Shown here one piece after another: positions 26,110 through 35,221 of a stretch of DNA of 64,000 nt; position 1 is the first letter of the stretch, and each line of letters opens with the position of its first letter. This stretch comes from Ferruginibacter sp. (lineage in GTDB: Bacteria; Bacteroidota; Bacteroidia; Chitinophagales; Chitinophagaceae): positions 47,073 through 111,072 of the forward strand of contig JANYGZ010000023.1 of NCBI GenBank assembly GCA_025362235.1, given 5' to 3'. The translations under genes and the position numbers were made by a program. The notes below the pieces were generated by a model. It was not told where the DNA came from, did no database searches, and saw only the letters and a program-made list of their open reading frames with translations.

Positions 26110-28692
26110 TTAATTGATATTATAAAATTTCTTTTGTTTATCGGATAATTCGCCCAGTTCTTTACTGTTAAGATATTCTGATAATGTTTTGGGAACATTC
26201 CATAATTTAACAAAATAATTCATTGATCCGGTAAGGAAGAATTTTCCATCTGGAGAAACTGCAATTGAGCTTATGTTACCAGATTCTTTAATTTCCCGGA
26301 TAATATCCCCTTCCATATTCCATATTTTGGCAGTATTATCAGATGAACAGGTAAAGAGGAATTTTCCATCGGGGGAAAAAGCCATAGCATTGATACGAAA
26401 AGCATGGCCTTTAAATTCACGAAGAAGTTTCCCTTGCAAACTCCAGAGCGTGACAATAAAATCGGTGCCTGCGGTGGCCACCGATTTTCCATCAGGCGAA
26501 AATGCCACACACGGAATGTAATTGTAAGCTTTAAATTCCTGGATAATGTCGCCTTTCATGTTCCATAGATATGCAGTGCCATTTTCCATTCCGATAAAAA
26601 CGAGATTCCCATCAGGTGAAAAACATGCTGAAGACAATTTACTTTTATGCGTAAACTGGTGGATGAGTTTCCCATTCAAATCAAACAATTTTGCCGTACT
26701 GTCGCCTAAGCAAACAAGAATATTTTTTGAATCCGGAGAGAAGGTTGCAGAGCTGATGCCTACATAAGACAGTTTATTAATTAATTTCCAATGTAAGTCA
26801 TAGATGGAAAGTGAATTCGGCGAAACGATAATAATCAAATTTCCAGAAGGGGAAAATTTTGCAGAAGATACGAATTCGTTGACACCAGTTTTAAATTCCG
26901 AAAGTAGTTTTCCATCGTTAGTCCATATTCTTGCCATATTATCCCACGAACCAGTCAGGATTTTTCCATCACGAGAAAAATCAACTGAGCTAACATGGGC
27001 GTTATGTAAAAACTGCTTTAATGGCAGATCATATAACGACCACAACCTCACTGATCCATCACCAACAGTTAGCATAGATTTGGCATCCGGCAAAAACCTG
27101 GCCAGGGCACCATATTTATGACCTTTAAGTTCTTGTAAAAAATTGCCTTCTGTATCATAGAGCATTACCCTGCCATTATCCGTTGTAGCCACAAACATAC
27201 TTCCTTCACGGGAAAACGCTACAGAATTAACCGCACCAGGAAGTTTAAATGCCTTTATCAAATTTCCATCAATATTCCATAATTGCAGAGTGCTGTCAAT
27301 TAAGCCTGTAACAATAAGTTTTCCATCCGGTGAAAAAACATTCTCTAAAGCTTCAGGAGCATTATATACTTTGAGTTGCTTACCCTGGTAATCAATAAGC
27401 TTTACTGTTTGCACACCGGCTAACAAAATAGTTTTATTATCGGTAGAAAAAGCTGCTGATATAACATCTTCATTGGGATACTCATGCACTATATTTAGAT
27501 TTAAATCAAGTAACCGGGCTTTGAAAAAAGAAACAAGAAGAAGAAGATTGCCGTCCTGAGAAAAGTTTAAAGAATATGCCTCGTGATCAGTTTTATATTC
27601 ATAAAGAATTTTTCCTTTGATATCCCATAATTTAATATCACCGTCAGCAGAACCTGTTGCTATAAGCTGGCCATCAGGTGAATAATCTATGGTTGTGATT
27701 GCTTCTTTATGACCTTTGAATTCATGAAGAAGCTTGCCTGATAAATCGTATGTTCTTACACTATGATCTCTCGAGCCAACGATGAAAGAATTGCCATCAG
27801 GAGAAACATCCATGCATGAAAAAGACGCAAATTTATTAGCGGTGCTAAACTCTTCAGACACGATTATTTTATAAAATAAATTCTCCCTGTAAATTTTATT
27901 TGTAATACCAATGAGGAAAGAGTCGTTGTTTTTTTTCATGGCAACTATTGCTAATTTAAGGGCTGATGTCGGATCTATAGCAACTTCTCTTTGTGCTTCC
28001 GAAATCAGGTAATTTGCCTGGGCAGTATTTTTTTCTTTTAACGCTTCGGCTGATTTCTTATTGGCCATCCAGGCTCCACCTGCTGCTAAAAGTATCAATA
28101 TGGAGAGAGTAAAAATTGCGGCATTTCTTAACTTGATGGTTTTACGATGTTCTGTTATTTCATCGCCGGCAAGGTCCTTAGGTTCTTTGTTGTGTAATTT
28201 TGCTGCGATCTTAAGAACTTCGTTTTTGAAGGGTATATTATTTAAAGACGGCTCATCCTGCTTTCTTAAATTTCTCATATCTACATATAAAGGCTCTTCC
28301 GCAAATTCATTTAATAAAAATTCAGGCAAACAACAATCATCGGTTTTTAAAAATGATTTTTTTTCATCACTCCATTTTAAACTTCCATCGGTTACAACAA
28401 TAATAAAACTGTCTATCGATTTATTATCCATCCAAAACTTTATTTCTTTTTGCACCCATTTGGAAGCAGCAGCCTGGGGAGAGGCCATATAGATAAAGTA
28501 TTTGGAATCACTAAGTGCGTTTTGAATACTGGTCCACAAATGAGGTGATACTGTCAGGCTGGAATTGTCTCGGAATATATTCAGATTACGTACTTTATAC
28601 CATGGCTTTGCAAATTTCTCCAAAGCATACTGCAACATCTGAGATAATTTTTCATCAGCTGAATGCGAATAAGATATAAATGCGTTATTCAT
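26110..28692 (-). CDS. TIR domain - transmembrane - WD40 repeat protein
   Basis: 860 residues. An N-terminal TIR-like domain (about 1-165) starts NNAFISYSHSADEKLS and carries SPQAAASKWVQKEIKFW, with Glu83 in the position of the catalytic glutamate of NAD-cleaving TIRs. One membrane helix follows (about 190-210), then a helical linker (220-280) with a KEKNTAQANYLISEAQ stretch. The C-terminal two-thirds is a long WD40 propeller region with many FSPDGK repeats. The architecture is like bacterial signalling or cell-death sensors, where the propeller senses a ligand and TIR acts as effector. It stands alone, close to repeats. Target and trigger are unknown. Confidence 0.83.
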   Translation of the reverse strand: MNNAFISYSHSADEKLSQMLQYALEKFAKPWYKVRNLNIFRDNSSLTVSPHLWTSIQNALSDSKYFIYMASPQAAASKWVQKEIKFWMDNKSIDSFIIVVTDGSLKWSDEKKSFLKTDDCCLPEFLLNEFAEEPLYVDMRNLRKQDEPSLNNIPFKNEVLKIAAKLHNKEPKDLAGDEITEHRKTIKLRNAAIFTLSILILLAAGGAWMANKKSAEALKEKNTAQANYLISEAQREVAIDPTSALKLAIVAMKKNNDSFLIGITNKIYRENLFYKIIVSEEFSTANKFASFSCMDVSPDGNSFIVGSRDHSVRTYDLSGKLLHEFKGHKEAITTIDYSPDGQLIATGSADGDIKLWDIKGKILYEYKTDHEAYSLNFSQDGNLLLLVSFFKARLLDLNLNIVHEYPNEDVISAAFSTDNKTILLAGVQTVKLIDYQGKQLKVYNAPEALENVFSPDGKLIVTGLIDSTLQLWNIDGNLIKAFKLPGAVNSVAFSREGSMFVATTDNGRVMLYDTEGNFLQELKGHKYGALARFLPDAKSMLTVGDGSVRLWSLYDLPLKQFLHNAHVSSVDFSRDGKILTGSWDNMARIWTNDGKLLSEFKTGVNEFVSSAKFSPSGNLIIIVSPNSLSIYDLHWKLINKLSYVGISSATFSPDSKNILVCLGDSTAKLFDLNGKLIHQFTHKSKLSSACFSPDGNLVFIGMENGTAYLWNMKGDIIQEFKAYNYIPCVAFSPDGKSVATAGTDFIVTLWSLQGKLLREFKGHAFRINAMAFSPDGKFLFTCSSDNTAKIWNMEGDIIREIKESGNISSIAVSPDGKFFLTGSMNYFVKLWNVPKTLSEYLNSKELGELSDKQKKFYNIN

Positions 28693-29187
28693 TAAATAAT
28701 TTATATATTGAAAAGCGTTATAAGGTAACGTCGATTGGTCTTTGAAATTTAATTCCCGGAATGGCTCCGCAAGCGACGTTGCATCGTTTACAATTAGATT
28801 TACCCTACTTAAAAATAATAAAAATTTGACTTAAGACTGTAAGACATATTAGTGAATTTCTATCCCATTGTACTGATAACTCCCGAATCATTATTTAAAG
28901 TAACGAAAAATTTCCATTTAAAAGAATATGGGAATTGTTTATTTCCAAGCATTTTCTCCTCCGCCTTGGTTAGTGTGCCCACGAACTACTCCGCCGGCGA
29001 AGGAAAGATTGTATACTGCAACAGAAGCTGAATAAAATACGGTCAGCGTTCTTGTACCCATAAACTTTTATATGCTTACCTGTAGTAGGGTTACTACAAC
29101 AACCAATCATTTTTCTTCAATAGGGATGACTATTTTTGTAGCGTACTACTGCAATCCATTGTGTTTAAAAACTACTCACAAATATTT
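28693..29187. other. Intergenic stretch with repeat fragment, no gene seen
   Basis: No plausible coding frame was found. Around 28963-29010 it contains CGCCTTGGTTAGTGTGCCCACGAACTACTCCGC-like sequence, here described in short pieces: a CCTTGGTTAGTGT segment that is the reverse complement of ACACTAACCAAGG at 31588, and a CCACGAACTACTCCG segment resembling the left end of the 100-bp repeat. The rest is AT-rich and must hold the promoters of the diverging TIR-WD40 and GH16 genes. Confidence 0.5.
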
Positions 29188-30006
29188 ATGCATAAGATAA
29201 TTTTCATTGTATTGTTTGTTCTTATTGCTGTACCATCAATGGCACAGCAGGCAAACAATTATACACTGGTATGGTCAGATGAGTTTGAAAAAGACGGACG
29301 ACCAGATTCAACCAAATGGGGATATGAACATGGTTTTGTGCGAAACGAAGAGGCGCAATGGTACCAGCCCGAAAATGCCCATTGCGAAAAAGGCATGTTG
29401 GTGATTGAAGCGAGAAGGGAACAAAAGCCCAATCCAGGTTATGTACCCGGCAGTAATGATTGGGCAACAAAAAGAGCAACGGTCAATTACACTTCTTCCT
29501 GCTTAATAACAGCCGGTAAAAAGTTGTGGCTGTATGGCCGCTTTGAAATAAAAGCACGTATTGATATTAGTGAAGGCATGTGGCCTGCATGGTGGACATT
29601 GGGTGTTGAAAAGCCATGGCCTGCCAACGGGGAGATAGACATCATGGAATATTACAAAGGAAAGCTGCTGGCAAATATTGCCTGCCTGGGTAAAGATGGC
29701 AACGCTGAATTGTACAGCAACAGGTTCCCGGTTGATTCAATGGGTGGCACAGCCTGGTCCTCCAGGTTTCATGTGTGGAGAATGGACTGGACGCCTACGT
29801 TTATCGCCTTGTATATGGACGAACAATTGCTGAATAAAGTAGCCCTTGATTCGCTGGTGAACAAGGATGGTACTGCATTTAATCCATTCAGGCAACCCCA
29901 ATATATGTTGCTCAATCTCGCCGTTGGGGGAATGAATGGCGGAGACCCTGAACATACAAGCTTTCCCAGGAAGTTTGAAGTGGAGTATGTGAGAGTGTAC
30001 CAGTAA
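29188..30006 (+). CDS. Secreted glycoside hydrolase family 16 (beta-glucanase-like)
   Basis: 272 residues from ATG 29188, which gives a clean signal peptide ending at SMAQQ; a GTG at 29161 would add nine residues. The catalytic signature E149-I-D151-I-M-E154 of GH16 is intact, preceded by WPAWWTLG and followed by the conserved HVWRMDWTP segment. The enzyme should hydrolyse internal beta-1,3 or beta-1,3/1,4 bonds of glucans or related algal polysaccharides outside the cytoplasm. There are no carbohydrate-binding modules and no T9SS tail. Confidence 0.9.
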   Translation: MHKIIFIVLFVLIAVPSMAQQANNYTLVWSDEFEKDGRPDSTKWGYEHGFVRNEEAQWYQPENAHCEKGMLVIEARREQKPNPGYVPGSNDWATKRATVNYTSSCLITAGKKLWLYGRFEIKARIDISEGMWPAWWTLGVEKPWPANGEIDIMEYYKGKLLANIACLGKDGNAELYSNRFPVDSMGGTAWSSRFHVWRMDWTPTFIALYMDEQLLNKVALDSLVNKDGTAFNPFRQPQYMLLNLAVGGMNGGDPEHTSFPRKFEVEYVRVYQ

Positions 30007-30065
30007 AAGTAAAGAAGTAAAATGTTAACCGCTTTGCAGCGTGCTTATTTTAGGACAAGACAAAG

Positions 30066-30665
30066 TTATTTACATTTATAAGTCATACAAAACAGCAACT
30101 CCAATTGTTGTGAATTTGTCTTTTTCCATCCCTTTTTATAAAACAGGCCAATCGTCATTCCATGTCCTTGCCAGGTTTCATCGAATGAACCGAAGCGGAC
30201 ACCTCCTCTTATGATTGGGCCATAGGTAGCACCATTAAAATCTGAATATTGACTTTGAGATATGTTGACTTTATAATATCCGAAACCAACACCAAAGTAC
30301 CCTCCAAAATGTTTGTCATTCTCTCTTGTAGATTTAGCGCCAAAATTGTAATCGGCTACAATTGGTAAATCATAGGCGAAAGCTATTCCTGCATCATTTC
30401 CATTAGTATTTGCGGCAATGCCAATGCCGATGCCTATTGGAAGGCCAACGCTTACAGATGAGTTGTCATTTTCTATAAAATTGTATCTTGGAAAATAGGT
30501 GAAATTGGTCTGGAGTAAAGAAAAGCTTGATGTAGACCCTGGTGCAGTTATTGTTCCACTTAAACCCTAAAATGTTATACCGAAACTGTGCATTAGTCTT
30601 TGTGCTGCTATTTTATTTTGGAAAATAAGAATTAAAAAAAGACATGTGATAATTTTTCTAATCAT
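30066..30665 (-). pseudogene. Outer membrane beta-barrel protein interrupted by one in-frame stop
   Basis: On the minus strand an ATG at 30665 starts a 200-codon frame with a signal peptide (MIRKIITCLFLILIF, then KIAAQ). It reads SFGITF and then TAG at 30567-30569 (codon 33). The frame then continues unbroken to TAA at 30066-30068 through GLSGTITAPGS, VGLPIGIGIGIAANTNGN, GGYFGVGFGYYKVN and RGGVRFGSFDETW, a glycine- and aromatic-rich pattern of a small porin-like barrel. Apart from the single stop it looks intact. Either a recent nonsense mutation or a base-call error explains this. Confidence 0.8.
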
Positions 30666-30830
30666 TGCTTTGTGGTTTAAGAGTTAAGAATGTAGGGTTA
30701 TAATGGCAACACAACGTTTCTAATGATGTAATATTTTATAAGTGTGGCGGCACAAGTGAAGATAATTAGAATTCTCCGCAGCGATTAAGTTTTTTCTTGG
30801 CAGGCTTTCACACCGTCTTTCTATACCGGC

Positions 30831-30868
30831 TGGGTTCTCGCTGCATAATCTTCAAATCATAAAAGAAA
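30831..30868. repeat. TTCGCTGCATAATCTTCAAATC repeat family, copy 1
   Basis: Shares the core CGCTGCATAAT(C/T)TTC followed by AAATCATAAAAGAA with 34135-34172 and 37918-37958. All three lie in intergenic DNA of the accessory part of the window. Confidence 0.7.
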
Positions 30869-30993
30869 ACAGTTGTACTAATAACAATGCAAAGTTGTAT
30901 AATACTAATCTGCTAAAAATCACTGCCAAAAAAATTGAGGCTATTTATCTTATATCATATATTTACGTGTAGTAGTAAAATCTTGCAACATTT

Positions 30994-31440
30994 ATGGACA
31001 GATTAATTTTTGTTTTAGCTTTCACATTATTAATTTTCAGTTGCCAAGAAACCGAAAACTATAATCCTATTAATCAGGACGCCTTGACTGCTAAAAGCGA
31101 CACCTTAACTAAGAGACTGGACACGACAAAAATTACTAAAAAAGGTGCCGATTCAGAAATCTCTAAAACATGGATTGATTCTGTAATTGAAAAATATATT
31201 CATCGTTCCAATAATAAATTAATCAAGCTTGCACTTAAAGATAAAATTTCTGAAGTATGGCTTTTTGCCTAAATAATAAATACCGACTCTGCTAAATATC
31301 TGACGTTTCAAATTGGACATGATGTAACTGACAAAGGAGGAACAAATCCACGATTTATAACGGACCAATGGATTTACGTTGATAGTTTAACAAAGCAACT
31401 TTATGAATATAACTTAGCAAATGACAGTTTAATTCGCTAG
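30994..31440 (+). pseudogene. Small lipoprotein gene interrupted by one in-frame stop
   Basis: ATG 30994 opens a lipoprotein (LIFSC lipobox) of 92 residues that ends in WLFA at TAA 31270-31272. The same frame stays open for another 55 codons after that stop, through TDSAKYLTFQIGHDV, RFITDQWIYVDS and QLYEYNLAND, to TAG at 31438-31440. That continuation has protein-like composition and no start of its own. The simplest view is one gene of 148 codons with a nonsense mutation. The family was not recognised. Confidence 0.65.
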
Positions 31441-31473
31441 ACGAAATAATACTTTGCCTTGTTCGTATCCTTA

Positions 31474-31569
31474 GGAACCACTCCGCTAAGTTCCTCGCTA
31501 CAATCCGCAGCCTGCACAATTGGAGTATTTAGAAAAAGCAATTTTAGCATTAAAGGAAAGGTTCGTGGA
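31474..31569 (+). repeat. 100-bp coding-like dispersed repeat, copy 3
   Basis: This is the best-preserved copy: one frame reads RYNPQPAQLEYLEKAILALK and ERFVDTNQGDGH. GAACCACTCCGCTAAG is at the left end. It is followed by GGACACTAA(T/C)CAAGGCGA repeated twice (31567-31600). Confidence 0.65.
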
Positions 31570-31656
31570 CACTAATCAAGGCGACGGACACTAACCAAGG
31601 CGAAGCCAAAAACCGGTAACAATTAAGAAACTGTTTAACGTCTGGGTACGTCATAA

Positions 31657-32406
31657 TCATCCCTTAAGGAACCAGTGAAAGCCGACACCAAAAGTAACGC
31701 CATTGATACCTGTATCGAGTGTATAGTTATTTGTTGACTCTGTCACAATTCCGGTAGTCTTATTGGTTAAATTGGTATTGTTGGTATCGTAGTTATGCAG
31801 GTGGGTGTGGTTAAATCCTATCGCCACATCCATACCGATTCGCTTGTAAAAGAAATGCGTCATACCGATACTTCCTCCCGCATTCCAGGTAAAAATATTG
31901 GATACTTTACCATTGCTGCTACCCAGGGAGTTTGTGCCGGTACTGGTGCCGGTAGTTGAACCACTGCCAGTTCCTGCGGCTCCATTTATCTGTCCATAGA
32001 ACCAGTTGGTTGTTGCCAGGTTTGAAAAATAATATCGCACATAGGGTCCGATGCTCACAGTCGTGGTTGTAGTATTTGTTGTTGTCGCAGAAGCCGTGTT
32101 GTTGGTATTCGTGATGTTGTTGGTCGCTTGACTGGTATTAATACTAAAAGCCGGCGTAGCGCCTAGAACCAACCTGGGTGAAAGAAAAATACCGATCTGT
32201 GGACCTACACTAAAAGTGAATGCATTGGTACCGGTATTTCTGAGTTCACCGGCATCATAGTTGTAATCGCTGTTAGCGGAACTGTAACCGGTGGTTCCGA
32301 TGGTGGTACCGAGCATGAGGGTACCTTTTGTAAATTGTGCGTCGGCTTGAAAAGCTGTACAGGTCAAAACTGTTGAAGCAATCGCAAAGAGCTTGATTTT
32401 TTTCAT
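31657..32406 (-). CDS. Outer membrane beta-barrel protein, Thr/Asn-rich
   Basis: 249 residues with a signal peptide ending at FQADAQ. It alternates glycine/aromatic strands (TKGTLMLGTTIGTTGY, SVGPQIGIFLSPRLVLG, VGFHWFLKG at the C-terminus) with a long run of Thr and Asn (about residues 95-120) that probably forms an extracellular loop. The design is that of small OmpA/OprF-like barrels of Bacteroidota; it has no OmpA peptidoglycan-binding domain. A close paralogue is not in the window. The function is unknown. Confidence 0.75.
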   Translation of the reverse strand: MKKIKLFAIASTVLTCTAFQADAQFTKGTLMLGTTIGTTGYSSANSDYNYDAGELRNTGTNAFTFSVGPQIGIFLSPRLVLGATPAFSINTSQATNNITNTNNTASATTTNTTTTTVSIGPYVRYYFSNLATTNWFYGQINGAAGTGSGSTTGTSTGTNSLGSSNGKVSNIFTWNAGGSIGMTHFFYKRIGMDVAIGFNHTHLHNYDTNNTNLTNKTTGIVTESTNNYTLDTGINGVTFGVGFHWFLKG

Positions 32407-32597
32407 ATTGTCGTTTAAGTGTCTATTGTATTTTCAGTTCCGGAGAACTAAATATGATTCAATAGACTGTGTGTAATAATGATGCCAATTTTGGATAACC
32501 GCTTGTTAAGCTGAAGGGCTTAAAACGGAGATACAAGTGCTGTTCGATTAAAAAAATACAATGAGGTTTAATAGGAAGAGATGAATATTTTGTAAAT

Positions 32598-32715
32598 GAG
32601 TTGTTAATGGCAGCTTCCAGTTCAGTTCGCCATCGGTCGTTTTGTAAATGCTTTTGCATTCGATACAATACCCGTTATTGGCATCAGTAAAATAGGGACC
32701 TTGAAAGATGTTGAC
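32598..32715 (-). pseudogene. Remnant of a BNR/Ycf48-like repeat protein
   Basis: One minus-strand frame reads GPYFTDANNGYCIECKSIYK and TTDGELNWKLPLTT. The FTDxNxGY...IxKTTDGGxNW pattern is that of Ycf48/BNR-type repeats in secreted Bacteroidota proteins. Only one repeat remains, without start or flanking repeats. The rest of the 32407-32867 gap shows no gene. Confidence 0.45.
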
Positions 32716-32867
32716 GCAGCTTGTTGTAAGCTTAATGCAGTATGGCCCCTAAGGCAAACTTTCTTGCAATTTCAATGAAATGTAAAGTGCCTTTATCTGG
32801 CTGCTTCTCTAAAAAATATCCGGCTCTTCGCCCTGGATTTCTATGGTAAAGTAATTAAATATATCTC

Positions 32868-33782
32868 TTACTGATCAAATTCAAATAAATTTCCGGGTTC
32901 TCCTTTTTTCCCTTCAGAACTTATATACAATTTTCCATCGGGAGAAAAACAAATGCCTTCGGGCTGCGGCATCAATTCCTTATCAATGGTTTGATAGGAT
33001 TTAAGTACGCCATCATGTGAAAATATTGCCATCCCTTTATTATCTCTTGTGGTTAAAATATAAATATCATGGGTTGCAGGATGCACTGCAATCGCAGACG
33101 GATTAAAGCTCAACTTATCGTTGGTTATTGGTTCAAAATCTTTTTTATGAATTACCATGAAGGGAGGCTGCACTAATGTTTGCTTATTCATGTCAAATTG
33201 ATAAACTGCTTTGGCTGACTTTTTCTCATCAGTTATGCCTGCATCATCTTTACATGCAATCAGCAATGTTTTACTTACCGGATCGTAACACAGGCCCTCC
33301 GTATTATTTTGTTTGTTAAGCCCGGTTTTTATCTTTTTAACTTTTGGATTGCCCTGCCAGTCAGAGATTTTAAACAGCACCCCATGGCTCCAAAGCGCAT
33401 ACACCGTATTATCTACGATGGTTACATCTTCAATATCTACTTTATCTTTTTCAGTTTCAGCAAACGGGATTGTTTTTTCCAGTGTCGCATTTTTATCATA
33501 CAGCTTTATAATGTAGAGCACCGGATGCAGGTCTTCAATTAATACAAGATGATTTCCATCTATCCATGCATTACCTGAAACCTCTAACAGCTGATCGGGC
33601 AACCGCCATGTGTGGTTGGGTTTTGCAAGATTGTATGCACCGCTTCCGGGATTTTTTTTCTCAGTTACAGAAGTATCTTTTGTTTTATCCGTAACATTTA
33701 TTTTGTCAGAACCCGGGTTGTTTGCACAGCTGCTAAATGAAACTAAAAGCAGTAAAGTATAAGTGAGATGAATGCGGGGCAT
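32868..33782 (-). CDS. SdiA-regulated-like beta-propeller lipoprotein
   Basis: 304 residues. A lipoprotein signal ends at FSSC. The propeller-like body has LLEVSGNAWIDGNHLVLIED, IEDVTIVDNTVYAL, KQNNTEGLCYDP and MPQPEGICFSPDGKLYISSE, the blade motifs of the SdiA-regulated domain family. It is anchored at the cell envelope. The biochemical role of this family is not settled; phytase-like or sensor roles have been suggested for relatives. The gene stands alone. Confidence 0.7.
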   Translation of the reverse strand: MPRIHLTYTLLLLVSFSSCANNPGSDKINVTDKTKDTSVTEKKNPGSGAYNLAKPNHTWRLPDQLLEVSGNAWIDGNHLVLIEDLHPVLYIIKLYDKNATLEKTIPFAETEKDKVDIEDVTIVDNTVYALWSHGVLFKISDWQGNPKVKKIKTGLNKQNNTEGLCYDPVSKTLLIACKDDAGITDEKKSAKAVYQFDMNKQTLVQPPFMVIHKKDFEPITNDKLSFNPSAIAVHPATHDIYILTTRDNKGMAIFSHDGVLKSYQTIDKELMPQPEGICFSPDGKLYISSEGKKGEPGNLFEFDQ

Positions 33783-33954
33783 ATTTTCGTTTTTTAGAAA
33801 GAATGTAATTTAAGGAAATAAACAATCTTCCCTGTACAAAATTCCAATGCTATGGTGAGTGACACCACCACCGATTTAAACTGTGCAACAGCTGGTGATA
33901 AAAAATTCAAACTGCATAAGTACGAATACTTATATTTATTAATCAAAACGACTC

Positions 33955-34128
33955 ATGAGAAAATATTTTCTGCTACTACTTATTCCTGCACTGCATGCAT
34001 GCAACAAAGCAACCACTTACGATACCATTATTCGCAACGCCATGATATATGATGGTAATGGCGGCGCTCCTTACAAAGGCGATATAGCCATTAATGCAGA
34101 CACGATTGCTGCAATGGGCAATCTTTAG
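33955..34128 (+). pseudogene. N-terminal stub of an amidohydrolase (D-aminoacylase-like)
   Basis: ATG 33955 starts a 57-residue frame: a lipoprotein-type signal (LLLLIPALHAC), then TTYDTIIRNAMIYDGNGGAP, YKGDIAIN and DTIAAMGNL. This is the exact opening of secreted amidohydrolases of the D-aminoacylase group. It ends at TAG 34126-34128, seven bases before a dispersed repeat begins (34135), and the catalytic domain is missing. The repeat boundary and the truncation coincide. Confidence 0.75.
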
Positions 34129-34134
34129 TCCTAA

Positions 34135-34172
34135 CGGGGTTTTCGCTGCATAATTTTCAAATCATAAAAGAA
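34135..34172. repeat. TTCGCTGCATAATTTTCAAATC repeat family, copy 2
   Basis: Same core as 30831-30868. Here the left CGGGGTTTTCGC is mirrored by GCGAAAAACCCG at 34180-34191, so the copy forms a long stem of about 11 pairs with a 35-40 base loop. Confidence 0.7.
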
Positions 34173-34246
34173 GCAACTGCGAAAAACCCGCCAGGTCCGG
34201 GACTAATACCTAATAGCATATATTTATGTGCTATATAAAACTTTTA

Positions 34247-34864
34247 ATGAAAAAGGAATTCTCAATCTTAATTTTTTCTATTTTAATAGTCGGGCAGTCT
34301 TACTGCCAGCAAAAACCTGTTCCACAAAAAGCGGACAGTCCGGCAATCCAAGAGTACCGTCGCATTTCTGATAGTTTATTAAATTTATTCGACAGCATAG
34401 ATAATTCTTTGCCAAGATCAGACAGAAAAAAATTATCAGTTAAGGATCAATTTCAAGTTAAACAAATTGGATGGACAAATGATTATGAACACATTTTTTC
34501 CGGGGAACAGATTTATGTATTAGACTCAATAATCGGCAAATTTGAAAAAAAGGCTTCAATTGAAATTGCAATCGTAACTATCGATTCTTCGTTTGCCCAA
34601 GGGGATGACTTCGATGACTCCATTACTATGATAGGAAGAATTTGGGGTTTGGGTAAAAAAGATAAAAACAACGGAATAGTAATCGGTATAAGCACAACTC
34701 TGCGTAAAATAAGGATTAGCAATGGCCTTGGTATTGAGGCCAAACTCTCCGACGCTGAAACAAAGAAAATAATTGATGGCTTGATGATACCGGAATTTAA
34801 ACAAGCTAATTTTTATGAAGGAACTAAAAAAGGACTATTGGCAATAATTTCAAAGCTTCAATAA
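34247..34864 (+). CDS. TPM-domain (YgcG-like) secreted protein
   Basis: 205 residues from ATG 34247; the upstream ATG at 34226 would extend the signal peptide. The signal ends at YCQQ. The C-terminal half has the TPM fold: EKKASIEIAIVTIDSSF, GRIWGLGKKDKNNGIVIGIS and KIRISNGLGIEAKLSD. The family includes photosystem and membrane-quality-control factors and some acid phosphatases. Here there is no second membrane helix or glycine-rich tail as in classic YgcG. The function is unknown; the protein is exported or anchored. Confidence 0.78.
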   Translation: MKKEFSILIFSILIVGQSYCQQKPVPQKADSPAIQEYRRISDSLLNLFDSIDNSLPRSDRKKLSVKDQFQVKQIGWTNDYEHIFSGEQIYVLDSIIGKFEKKASIEIAIVTIDSSFAQGDDFDDSITMIGRIWGLGKKDKNNGIVIGISTTLRKIRISNGLGIEAKLSDAETKKIIDGLMIPEFKQANFYEGTKKGLLAIISKLQ

Positions 34865-34880
34865 AGCTGCCATAGGCCCA

Positions 34881-34973
34881 GGACTCTGCCCGGTGTCTAT
34901 CCGTTACTGAAAGCAATAAGTTACTACTCTTTAATTTAAAAGAGTAGTAACATAATAATACAGGACAGAGTCC
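34881..34973. repeat. Nested inverted repeats downstream of TPM gene
   Basis: The inner hairpin 34921-34950 has arms TTACTACTCTTT and AAAGAGTAGTAA (12 base pairs) around AATTTA. An outer pair GGACTCTG (34881-34888) and CAGAGTCC (34966-34973) encloses it. It could terminate transcription of the TPM gene, but no T run follows. Confidence 0.6.
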
Positions 34974-34992
34974 TTCGCCTACTCCAGAAAAT

Positions 34993-35163
34993 GGATACTG
35001 GCAAAAGATTTTGTTGAGTATAAACACAGCAGTGCATCTTTGTATGAGATACAATTGATGGGACGTTTTCGCCGTTATATTATCTGAACCTTTAGTGTTA
35101 CTTTTAATTGGAAGAGTAGTTCGGGGTTTCGCCAATACCAGTTATTACAATTAATAATTATTA
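34993..35163 (+). repeat. 170-200 bp direct repeat, left copy
   Basis: Begins ATACTGGCAAAAGATTTTG and ends in the CGGGGTTTCGCC...AATTAATAATTATT module (35122-35163). The right copy is at 36170-36380. The two flank the DUF6263-like gene. Confidence 0.75.
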
Positions 35164-35221
35164 TGACAAAAACCCCGTCGGTACAAAATTTAAAACCAGA
35201 ATCTTGTTAAAACTTAAGCTT

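Noticed and set aside
32459..32668. 69-residue minus-strand frame
   Set aside because: It overlaps, in another frame, the Ycf48-like relic at 32598-32715 and has no support of its own.
33852..34052. 66-residue plus-strand frame
   Set aside because: It is a shadow of the amidohydrolase stub at 33955-34128, which has a clear signal peptide and family opening.
34824..35135. 103-residue minus-strand frame
   Set aside because: It runs through nested hairpins and a dispersed repeat and has no family features.
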